A DNA stretch of 6,673 nt from Gemmatimonadota bacterium. Its GTDB lineage: Bacteria; Orphanbacterota; Orphanbacteria; Orphanbacterales; Orphanbacteraceae. A program made the translations under genes and the position numbers. The notes below the pieces were generated by a model. It was not told the origin of the DNA, did not search any database, and worked only from the letters and a program-made list of their open reading frames with translations. Of this stretch, positions 1 to 5,502 are shown one piece after another. The number at the start of each line of letters is the position of its first letter. Position 1 is the first letter of the stretch. The DNA lies in assembly GCA_013002425.1 (NCBI GenBank), contig JABDJQ010000136.1, positions 1-6,673 on the forward strand, written 5' to 3'.

Positions 1-383
1 GTTATCTGGCCTACGCCACGAACGAGACCGGAGCTTCTGATGTCTATCTTCGCGGGCTGGGACCGGCCGGCGGCAAATGGCAGCTTTCGACGAGTGGCGG
101 TCGTGACCCGCAGTGGCGGGGGGACGGGCGAGAGCTCTACTACCTCGCGCCGGACCGTTCCCTGATGGCCGTTTCAGTGGAAGAGGACCCGGCGGGAAAA
201 CTGCTTCTCGGCGCTCCCGAAAAACTGTTCGACGCTCCCGTGCAGCGAAACACATTCGCGCGAAACCGTTACGTACCAGCGCGCGACGGACAGAGCTTCT
301 ACTGCCTGAGCCTTATCGACAGCGATCGTGTGCCGCCGACGAGCATCATCCTGAACTGGACCGCCGAACTGGAGCAGCGGTAG
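1..383 (+). CDS. C-terminal end of a Ser/Thr kinase/TolB-like propeller protein (5' end outside window)
   Basis: The frame is open from base 3 to the TAG at 381-383 and gives 126 residues. It is the end of a beta-propeller, with a YLAY strand, a DPQWRGDGRELYYLAP blade and the family-typical ending IILNWTAELEQR. It aligns without a gap to residues 759-884 of the next gene: 13 of 126 residues differ, and about 29 of 383 bases. By analogy the missing upstream part should hold a kinase domain and one transmembrane helix, but this cannot be seen here. The internal ATG at 165 is only a methionine in the blade, not a start. The gene ends three bases before the ATG of its paralogue, and the two are probably cotranscribed. 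The many replacement differences argue for two genes that are both translated and diverging, not for a recent assembly artefact. Confidence 0.85.
   Translation, partial: YLAYATNETGASDVYLRGLGPAGGKWQLSTSGGRDPQWRGDGRELYYLAPDRSLMAVSVEEDPAGKLLLGAPEKLFDAPVQRNTFARNRYVPARDGQSFYCLSLIDSDRVPPTSIILNWTAELEQR
1..383 (+). repeat. Direct repeat, left copy (partner 2659-3041)
   Basis: Bases 1-383 match 2659-3041 at a constant offset of 2658 with no insertion or deletion. I count about 29 mismatches (about 92% identity). The repeat is coding in both copies and ends at the stop codon. Its left end lies outside the window, so the full length of the duplication is unknown. Differences cluster near the 3' end, around 326-332 and 346-380. 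Confidence 0.9.
371..374 (+). promoter_or_regulatory. Weak Shine-Dalgarno-like GGAG inside the end of the upstream gene
   Basis: GGAG lies 12 bases before the ATG at 387, inside the Leu-Glu codons of the upstream gene. The equivalent place in the right-hand repeat copy reads CTCGAG and has lost GGAG, although the encoded Leu-Glu is the same. That fits a role in starting the second kinase gene, but the long spacing makes it weak, and reinitiation after the stop at 381-383 may matter more. Confidence 0.35.
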
Positions 384-386
384 CGC

Positions 387-3041
387 ATGATCACTCCCGG
401 CACCAGACTCGGCCACTACGAAATCGAAGAATCCATCGGCGCGGGCGGCATGGGCGAGGTGTATCGCGCGCGCGACGTGCGTCTCGACCGCACGGTCGCG
501 ATCAAAGTGCTTCCGAGTCATCTCTCCGAGAACAAGGATCTCCGCGACCGCTTCGACCGCGAAGCGAAGACGATTTCGAATCTGCAGCACCCGAACATCT
601 GCTCGCTCTACGACATCGGCCACGAAGACGGCACCGACTTTCTTGTAATGGAACTGCTCGAAGGGGAGACGCTCGCCACGCGCCTCGAACGCGGTCCGCT
701 CGGCGCGACCGAACTGCTTCCGATCGCGGTGCAGATTGCCGAGGCGCTCGAAGCGGCGCACAAGAACGGCGTCGTGCACCGCGACTTGAAGCCCGGCAAC
801 GTGATCCTGACGAAGACGGGCGCGAAACTGCTCGACTTCGGTCTCGCGAAGATCGCGGTTGCGGACGAGGCGACGACGAACTCTACGTTCACGCAGATGG
901 CGACCGGCGTCGCCCCCTCGGCGCCGCTCACGGAGCAGGGAACGATTATGGGAACGTTCCAGTATATGTCGCCGGAGCAGCTCGAGGGCAAAGAGGCCGA
1001 CGCGCGGAGCGACATCTTTTCGTTCGGCGCGCTGCTCTACGAACTGGCGACCGGGCAGAAGGCGTTCACGGGCGACAGCCAGGCGAGCCTGATCGCGTCG
1101 ATCATGACCTCACAGCCGCAGCCGATCACGACGATCCAGCCGATGACGCCGCCGGCGCTCGATCGCCTGATCCGCACTGCCCTCGAGAAGGACCCCGATA
1201 ACCGCTGGCAGACGGCGCACGACGTCGCGCTGCAACTGAAATGGATCCAGGAGGGGGGCTCCGAACTCGGCATTCCGAAACCGGTTTCCGCGAAACGCCG
1301 CGGTCAGGCGCGCACGGCCTGGTTACTCGCCGGCCTCTTCGCGCTTTCGACGATCGCGCTCGGCGCACTGCACTTCATGAAGCCCGAACCGCCGGCACCG
1401 ATGGCCATGCGCTTTCTGATCGAGGCACCCCCGCAGGTGAACTCGTTCGGCTCGCCGCGCATATCGCCGGACGGCCGCACCATCGCGTTCAACGGAACGG
1501 ACGCGACGGGCCAGACGATGATCTGGCTGCGGCCTCTCAATTCCAACGACGCCTATGCGCTTGCCGGGACCGAAGGGGCGAAGCGCCCGTTCTGGTCGCC
1601 GGACTCGAGAAACGTCGCGTACTTCTCGGGGAACAAACTGCAGCGCGTCCCGATTGCCGGGGGCCCGCCTCTGACCCTCTGTCAGTTCACCGGGGCCGAC
1701 GGCTGCTGGGGGAAGGACTTCATTCTGTTCGACGGCTCGCGCGGCGACTCGATCCTGGCGGTCCCGGTCGGGGGCGGAGAGATTCGCCCCGCGTCAAACA
1801 TCGATCGAACGAATGGCGGGAATACGAGCGCGTGGCCGTTCTTCCTGCCCGACGGCGAACGGTTCGTATTCATTCGTATGAAGCAGGGGCCTGACGAAAT
1901 CCATCTGGGCCGCATCGGATCGATGGAGTCGAAGAAGCTGACGATGGGGGATTCGCGCCTCGAGTACGTGCATCCGGGATATCTCGTGTACGAACGAAAC
2001 GGGACCTTGCTCGCGCAGAAGTTCGACGCCGACAGGGAGGAACTGGTCGGGGATGCGTTCGCGCTGACGGAGGGCATCGGGACCGGCGCGGCCGGCCTCG
2101 CGCATTTCTCGTTCTCCAACACGGGAGCGCTGATCTACACGCAGGGCGAAGCGCGGGAACGACAGATCGTGCAACTGGATCGCGAGGGACGAACGCTGCG
2201 CACGATCGGCGAACCCGACGCCTACGCGGAGCCGGCACTTTCCCCGGACGGGTCGAGACTGGCGCTCGGGCGCATCGACCCCCAGTCGGGGGACGAGAAT
2301 GTCTGGATATGGGACCTGGACCGCAATGTTCGCTCCCGCTTTACTTTCGAGGGCAGGAACGGAGACGCCGTCTGGTCGCCTGACGGATCGGAGCTTGCTT
2401 TCTACTCGAGGGTCGACGGCCAGAACGCAATCGTTCGCAAGAGCACATCGGGGACCGGTGTCAGGGAAGTCGTCGCCGCGAGGACATACGGCATTTATCC
2501 GGTAGACTGGCCCGAGAAGAATACGATTGTTTTCGGTGCTTTCAGGTCCGGAAACGGGTTCGACGTGGGACTGTTGTCGATCGACGCGTCGGACAGTCTT
2601 CGGTTCGTCGGGGCCGAGTCTTTCAATGAGTACCACCCCCACGGCTCTCCGGACGGGCGCTATCTGGCCTACTCCACGGACGAGACCGGAGCTTCTGAGG
2701 TCTATCTTCGCGGGCTGGGACCGGCCGGCGGCAAATGGCAGGTTTCGACGAGTGGCGGGCGTGACCCGCACTGGCGGGGGGACGGGCGAGAGCTCTATTA
2801 CCTCGCGCCGGGCCGTTCCCTGATGGCCGTTTCAGTGGATGAGGACCCGGCGGGAAAACTGCTTCTCGGCGCTCCCGAAGAGCTGTTCGGCGCTCCCGTG
2901 CAGCGAAACACCTTCGCGCGAAACCGTTACGTACCCGCGCGCGATGGACAGAGCTTCTACTGCCTCGAGATTCTCGACAGCGATCGTGTGCCGCCCACGC
3001 AGATCATCCTGAACTGGACCGCCGAGCTCGAGCAGCGCTAG
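387..3041 (+). CDS. Membrane-anchored Hanks-type Ser/Thr protein kinase with C-terminal TolB/WD40-like beta-propeller
   Basis: 884 residues. The N-terminal part is a complete and apparently active protein kinase (about 11-280): glycine loop GAGGMG 18-23, VAIK lysine 40, helix-C Glu59, HRDLKPGN 131-138 with catalytic Asp133, DFG 150-152, SPE 195-197, Asp209 and Arg273. The activation segment is long and rich in Ser/Thr (about 153-192), which fits autophosphorylation. A basic stretch (SAKRRGQAR, 301-309) precedes one hydrophobic helix at about 310-330, so the kinase should be cytoplasmic and the rest periplasmic. Residues 340-884 carry PD40/TolB-type repeats, with SPDG or like motifs at 360, 404, 487, 619, 664 and 754, ending in IILNWTAEL. 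This layout is common in Acidobacteriota and Gemmatimonadota. The propeller probably senses or binds a ligand or protein; the substrate is unknown. The start follows the upstream stop by 3 bases, with only a weak GGAG at 371-374, so translational coupling is likely. Confidence 0.93.
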   Translation: MITPGTRLGHYEIEESIGAGGMGEVYRARDVRLDRTVAIKVLPSHLSENKDLRDRFDREAKTISNLQHPNICSLYDIGHEDGTDFLVMELLEGETLATRLERGPLGATELLPIAVQIAEALEAAHKNGVVHRDLKPGNVILTKTGAKLLDFGLAKIAVADEATTNSTFTQMATGVAPSAPLTEQGTIMGTFQYMSPEQLEGKEADARSDIFSFGALLYELATGQKAFTGDSQASLIASIMTSQPQPITTIQPMTPPALDRLIRTALEKDPDNRWQTAHDVALQLKWIQEGGSELGIPKPVSAKRRGQARTAWLLAGLFALSTIALGALHFMKPEPPAPMAMRFLIEAPPQVNSFGSPRISPDGRTIAFNGTDATGQTMIWLRPLNSNDAYALAGTEGAKRPFWSPDSRNVAYFSGNKLQRVPIAGGPPLTLCQFTGADGCWGKDFILFDGSRGDSILAVPVGGGEIRPASNIDRTNGGNTSAWPFFLPDGERFVFIRMKQGPDEIHLGRIGSMESKKLTMGDSRLEYVHPGYLVYERNGTLLAQKFDADREELVGDAFALTEGIGTGAAGLAHFSFSNTGALIYTQGEARERQIVQLDREGRTLRTIGEPDAYAEPALSPDGSRLALGRIDPQSGDENVWIWDLDRNVRSRFTFEGRNGDAVWSPDGSELAFYSRVDGQNAIVRKSTSGTGVREVVAARTYGIYPVDWPEKNTIVFGAFRSGNGFDVGLLSIDASDSLRFVGAESFNEYHPHGSPDGRYLAYSTDETGASEVYLRGLGPAGGKWQVSTSGGRDPHWRGDGRELYYLAPGRSLMAVSVDEDPAGKLLLGAPEELFGAPVQRNTFARNRYVPARDGQSFYCLEILDSDRVPPTQIILNWTAELEQR
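2659..3041 (+). repeat. Direct repeat, right copy (partner 1-383)
   Basis: This is the second copy of the propeller C-terminus, and it forms the end of the complete kinase gene. The similarity stops at the stop codon. After it, this copy has GC-only palindromes and a 142-base gap, while the left copy runs directly into the next ATG. Confidence 0.9.
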
Positions 3042-3170
3042 CGCCGGCGCCTGCGCCCCGTCACCTGCCTCGCCACCGGACAAGAGCCTCTCGATCCCCC
3101 TTTCTCGTTTCGGTTTCCCCTTATGCACGATCCCGTATTCCCGGTCTACGTTGTATGCGGAGGATCGAAC

Positions 3171-3177
3171 GGAAGGG
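3171..3177 (+). promoter_or_regulatory. Ribosome binding site of the SQR-like gene
   Basis: GGAAGGG lies 6 bases before the ATG at 3184. It decides the start in favour of this ATG over the in-frame TTG at 3151, which would add 11 residues ahead of the FAD-binding strand. Confidence 0.65.
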
Positions 3178-3183
3178 TACCGG

Positions 3184-4221
3184 ATGAGCCGGAAAACCAT
3201 CGCCATCGTCGGGTCGGGCATCGCGGGATACGCGGCAGCGCTCGGCCTCGCGGAACTTCTCCGCGGAGAGCACGAAATCATCGTGCTCGATAAATCGGCG
3301 GACTTTGTATTCACTCCGTCGCTCACCTGGTACCCGTTCGACCTCCGTAAAAAAGACGACATCAGTTTCGACGTGCGGCCTGTATACGACAAGCACGGTA
3401 TTTCCTTCAATCAGACTCTGGTGACAGGTTTCGACCTGGATGGGCGCCAGGTTCTGACAACGGAAGAACCGGTCCGCTATGACTTCCTCTTGATCGCCAC
3501 CGGTCCGCACGTCGATTTCGATAATATCCCGGGTCTGGGCCCGCATCGGCACTCTCTGTCGATATGCAGTCTGGAACATGCGGAAGAGGCGAAGCACGCC
3601 TGGGAGCTTTTCCTGAAAGACCCCGGTCCGATCGTGATCGGGGCGGCACAAGGCTCCGCCTGCTATGGTGCGGCATGCGAGTTCCTGTTCAACGTCCGTT
3701 ACCAGCTCGAGAAACAGAACCTTCACCACGAGGCGCCCATCACGTACGTCACGGCGGAAGAGGTTCTCGAGCACTTCGGTTTCGGCGATCTGGGCACGGG
3801 ACGAAGCAAGGCCGAAAGAATGTTCCGGATGTGCGGTATCGAAACCCGCGCGAACGCGAGGATCAGGGAGGTGACGGAGAACGGCGTCTCGCTCGAGTCG
3901 GGCGAGTTTCTGCCGTCGAAGTTCACGATGATCATTCCACGTTTCGTGGGGGTCGAAGCTGTGCGGGCGACACCGGGACTGGCGAACGGCGAAGGCTTCA
4001 TTCGTGTGGACGAGAGGGCTCGGCACCCCGAGTATCCGAATGTCTACGCGGCCGGAGCCGCCGTTCGTGTCCCTCCCCCCGGGGAAACGCACGTCGCTTG
4101 CGGCTTGCCTGAAGCGGGGTTCCCGTCAGAGAGGATGGGAGAGACCGCTGCGCGCAACATTGCCGCCGAGATTCAGAGCGGCGAGCGGAAGACCATGCCC
4201 CGCCCGATTTACCCTGTGTGA
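3184..4221 (+). CDS. Sulfide:quinone oxidoreductase-like FAD flavoprotein, C-terminally short
   Basis: 345 residues from the ATG at 3184. It is a two-dinucleotide-binding-domain flavoprotein: FAD motif VGSGIAG (9-15), ATG motif 105-107, and a second motif IVIGAAQGSACYGAACEF (150-167). The resemblance is to SQR, which oxidises sulfide and passes electrons to quinone at the inner membrane. Cys128 (SICSLEHAEEA) and Cys160 (QGSACYG) sit where SQR has two of its three conserved cysteines, and LPSKFTMIIPRFVGVEAV (243-260) and GFPSERM (312-318) fit the family's later blocks. The protein then ends at MPRPIYPV. SQRs are usually about 400-435 residues, so the segment with the third, catalytic cysteine and the amphipathic membrane-binding helices is missing in this frame. 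A frame +1 continuation reads LCDAGERDPGMVIPGDG (4214-4264), like that lost segment. It is either a frameshifted gene or a naturally short SQR-like enzyme. There is no signal peptide, so it should act on the cytoplasmic side. Confidence 0.8.
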   Translation: MSRKTIAIVGSGIAGYAAALGLAELLRGEHEIIVLDKSADFVFTPSLTWYPFDLRKKDDISFDVRPVYDKHGISFNQTLVTGFDLDGRQVLTTEEPVRYDFLLIATGPHVDFDNIPGLGPHRHSLSICSLEHAEEAKHAWELFLKDPGPIVIGAAQGSACYGAACEFLFNVRYQLEKQNLHHEAPITYVTAEEVLEHFGFGDLGTGRSKAERMFRMCGIETRANARIREVTENGVSLESGEFLPSKFTMIIPRFVGVEAVRATPGLANGEGFIRVDERARHPEYPNVYAAGAAVRVPPPGETHVACGLPEAGFPSERMGETAARNIAAEIQSGERKTMPRPIYPV

Positions 4222-4222
4222 T

Positions 4223-4258
4223 GCCGGGGAGCGGGATCCGGGCATGGTCATCCCCGGC
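4223..4258 (+). terminator. Candidate hairpin after the SQR-like gene
   Basis: GCCGGGGA (4223-4230) and TCCCCGGC (4251-4258) form a perfect 8-bp inverted repeat around a 20-base loop, starting two bases after the stop codon. No T-tract follows; the next bases are GATGGTGCAGAGAAAAACG. It could be a factor-independent terminator without a U-run or an mRNA 3' stabiliser. If the SQR C-terminus is really encoded here in another frame, the repeat may be incidental. Confidence 0.3.
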
Positions 4259-4450
4259 GATGGTGCAGAGAAAAACGCTCGGGTTGCTCGTGAATGACGG
4301 CGAGCAGTGCGAGGTCGTCGTCGTACCCAACGCCGCGCAGAAGTTCCGCTGTGGCCGCACTCGCCTCTCCCCCTTTTCCTTCCCGACACTTTTGATGTAA
4401 ACTGCAGTCCGCACCCGCCTTGATTTCCAATCCAAGCGTTTTCATGCCGC

Positions 4451-4456
4451 AGGAGG
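4451..4456 (+). promoter_or_regulatory. Ribosome binding site of the cytochrome gene
   Basis: AGGAGG lies 8 bases before the GTG at 4465. It excludes the in-frame TTG at 4420 and ATG at 4444 as main starts, because the site would lie inside or after them. Starting at the GTG also leaves a normal signal peptide. Confidence 0.75.
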
Positions 4457-4464
4457 ACTCTGTC

Positions 4465-5250
4465 GTGCCGCGATTTCCGTTGCCCTCTGCCCCGGTTCTA
4501 CTCTTTTCCTTTCTGGTTCTTCCGCTCGCCGTTTCGTCTGCAGGCGCGCAGGATTCGTGGACGTGGCCCGATCGCGGGCAGAATCTGCAGGTATTCCCCG
4601 AAGACACGTCGCCCGAGCGCCTTCGCGCCGTGATGACCGGGTTTACGCGCGCACTCGGCGTCCGCTGCTCGCACTGTCACGTTGGCGATGCGGGGAAGCC
4701 GCTCAGCACGTACGATTTCGCGTCGGACGAGAACCCGATGAAGCAGACGGCGCGGGTCATGCTCGAAATGCTCGGTACGATCAACAAGTCACTCGACACG
4801 ATCGAACCCTCGGGTCCGACACAGGTGAATATGTGGTGTCACACCTGTCACATGGGGAAGCCGCGGCCGATGACGCTGGCCGAAGAACTCACGGAATCGC
4901 TGACCGAGGGCGGGGCCGGCGCGATGGTCGAGAAGTACGAAGAACTTCACGAGAACTTTTACGGCCGGGGCGGGTACGATTTCAGCGAAGGCACGCTGAA
5001 CAGCCTGGGGTACGAACAACTGGAGGCGGGCGCGCTCAAAGAGGCGATCGCACTGTTTCGATTGAACGTGGAGCGGTTCCCCGCGAGTGGAAATGTCCAT
5101 GACAGTCTGGCGGAGGCGTATCGCGAGGCAGGCGACAGGGAGCGTGCGATTCTGCACTATCAGCAGGCGCTCTTTCTCGATCCGGACAACGACAATGCCG
5201 CGAAGATGCTCGCGGAGTTACGGCAGGAAGGTGCGAAGCAGGGCGATTGA
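4465..5250 (+). CDS. Exported dihaem cytochrome c of the reaction-centre cytochrome type with C-terminal TPRs
   Basis: 261 residues from the GTG at 4465. Residues 1-28 are a signal peptide: hydrophobic VLLFSFLVLPLAV and a likely cut after AGA (28). Two haem-attachment CXXCH motifs follow, CSHCH 68-72 and CHTCH 125-129. The block ERLRAVMTGFTRALGVRC, the FASDENPMKQTARVMLEM block before the second haem, and CHTCHMGKPRP match the CytoC_RC-like cytochromes that are frequent in non-photosynthetic Acidobacteriota and relatives. Met57 and Met99 or Met102 are candidate axial ligands by analogy with reaction-centre cytochromes; this is inference. Residues 176-252 hold two TPR units (LNSLGYEQLEAGALKEAIALF and the NVHDSLAEAYREAGDRERAI region), probably a protein-docking module. 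The product should be periplasmic and carry electrons. It shares a strand with the SQR-like gene 243 bases upstream but has a strong ribosome binding site of its own; a functional link is unproven. Confidence 0.9.
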   Translation: MPRFPLPSAPVLLFSFLVLPLAVSSAGAQDSWTWPDRGQNLQVFPEDTSPERLRAVMTGFTRALGVRCSHCHVGDAGKPLSTYDFASDENPMKQTARVMLEMLGTINKSLDTIEPSGPTQVNMWCHTCHMGKPRPMTLAEELTESLTEGGAGAMVEKYEELHENFYGRGGYDFSEGTLNSLGYEQLEAGALKEAIALFRLNVERFPASGNVHDSLAEAYREAGDRERAILHYQQALFLDPDNDNAAKMLAELRQEGAKQGD

Positions 5251-5264
5251 CGTACCTGACCTGA

Positions 5265-5360
5265 TCAGTCGAACCAGCTGCCCGTGCCGTGGAACAGCCA
5301 GAGGAAGAAATCGAAGATATAGAAAATGACTTCGAGAAGCCGATCCCAGATCGTATTCAT
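5265..5360 (-). CDS. Small hydrophobic, aromatic-rich protein (31 aa), no known family
   Basis: On the minus strand an ATG at 5360-5358 opens 31 codons to a TGA at 5267-5265. The product begins MNTIWDRLLEVIFYIFDF and continues FLWLFHGTGSWFD. Residues about 8-23 form one hydrophobic, strongly aromatic segment (six Phe, one Tyr and one Trp) with acids at 10 and 17, flanked by Asp-Arg before it and a short Gly/Trp/Phe tail ending in Asp, like a single-span or membrane-lying miniprotein. AAGGAGA (5377-5371) stands about 10 bases upstream, a good Shine-Dalgarno. It ends 14 bases past the stop of the convergent cytochrome gene and is divergent from the tolC-like gene, so it fits the gap neatly. Codons such as ATT, TAT and TTC give it lower GC than its neighbours. 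Short length is the main doubt. I recognise no homologue and assign no function. Confidence 0.6.
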   Translation of the reverse strand: MNTIWDRLLEVIFYIFDFFLWLFHGTGSWFD

Positions 5361-5502
5361 TGCTTACGTTTCTCCTTATTTAGACGTGCAGGGGGAACGG
5401 TAGCACAACGGCGAGCCGACATCCAAAGCGCTTTTCTCGATATTTTTCGCCGCTCGAAAAGGCCGGGTATCCGTATCCCGGAGGAAGTTGTATCCTGATT
5501 CG
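5361..5502. promoter_or_regulatory. Divergent intergenic region between the small gene and the tolC-like gene
   Basis: 142 bases that should hold both promoters. The middle is AT-richer than its surroundings (5424-5460). It includes a perfect 10-base palindrome AAAGCGCTTT (5425-5434) and a 6-bp inverted repeat CTTTTC (5431-5436)/GAAAAG (5456-5461) around 19 bases. CCGGG/CCCGG (5463-5481) could fold with a 9-base loop just before a GGAGGA. I could not pick a -35/-10 pair with confidence on either strand. Confidence 0.4.
5371..5377 (-). promoter_or_regulatory. Ribosome binding site of the 31-codon minus-strand gene
   Basis: Read on the minus strand this is AAGGAGA, followed by AACGTAAGCA and the ATG. 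It is the main support for reading this strand rather than the plus-strand frame from GTG 5289, which has no such site. Confidence 0.55.

Larger units (their letters stand above)
4222..4464 (+). other. Gap between SQR-like and cytochrome genes, ambiguous coding signals
   Basis: 243 bases with no clearly assignable gene. Three readings compete. First, frame +1 of the SQR gene stays open to 4297 and carries a C-DAG...GMVIPGDG segment that looks like lost SQR sequence. Second, an ATG at 4221 overlaps the SQR stop as TGATG and opens 59 codons to the TAA at 4398-4400, with mostly G/C third bases in its middle and VNDGEQCEVVVVPNAAQKF in the product. Third, the opposite strand, with the same codon boundaries, reads a plausible stretch ELLRGVGYDDDLALLAV ending at 4248. 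None has a recognised family. The last 65 bases hold a TGTAAA (4396-4401) that could be a -10 box for the cytochrome gene, but no convincing -35 precedes it. Confidence 0.35.

Noticed and set aside
113..1201. Long open frame on the plus strand (362 codons) overlapping the kinase gene
   Set aside because: It is Arg/Ala-rich shadow translation of the kinase frame. It overlaps both genes and has no domain, whereas the kinase frame has every catalytic motif.
1794..2771. Minus-strand open frame of 325 codons opposite the propeller
   Set aside because: Antisense shadow. The plus-strand frame shows repeated SPDG blades.
3035..3057. Overlapping palindromes GCGCTAGCGC (3035-3044) and GCGCCGGCGC (3041-3050), then GGCG/CGCC, at the end of the kinase gene, considered as a terminator
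   Set aside because: The stems are short, the loops are tiny and no T-tract follows; the T-rich stretch is about 50 bases further on. Such palindromes are expected in GC-rich DNA.
3121..4092. Minus-strand open frame of 323 codons opposite the SQR-like gene
   Set aside because: Antisense shadow, common in GC-rich DNA. Its product matches no family, and the plus strand has clear FAD-binding motifs.
4271..4443. Imperfect inverted repeat: AAAAACGCTCGGGTT (4271-4285) against AATCCAAGCGTTTTC (4429-4443)
   Set aside because: Only 12 of 15 bases pair, and the arms are far apart with no further similarity around them. Chance is likely.
5289..5498. Plus-strand frame of 69 codons beginning VEQPEEEIEDIENDFEK
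   Set aside because: Its acidic start is what the complement of a hydrophobic coding stretch gives. It has no ribosome binding site and overlaps the promoter region of the tolC-like gene; the minus-strand reading is better supported.
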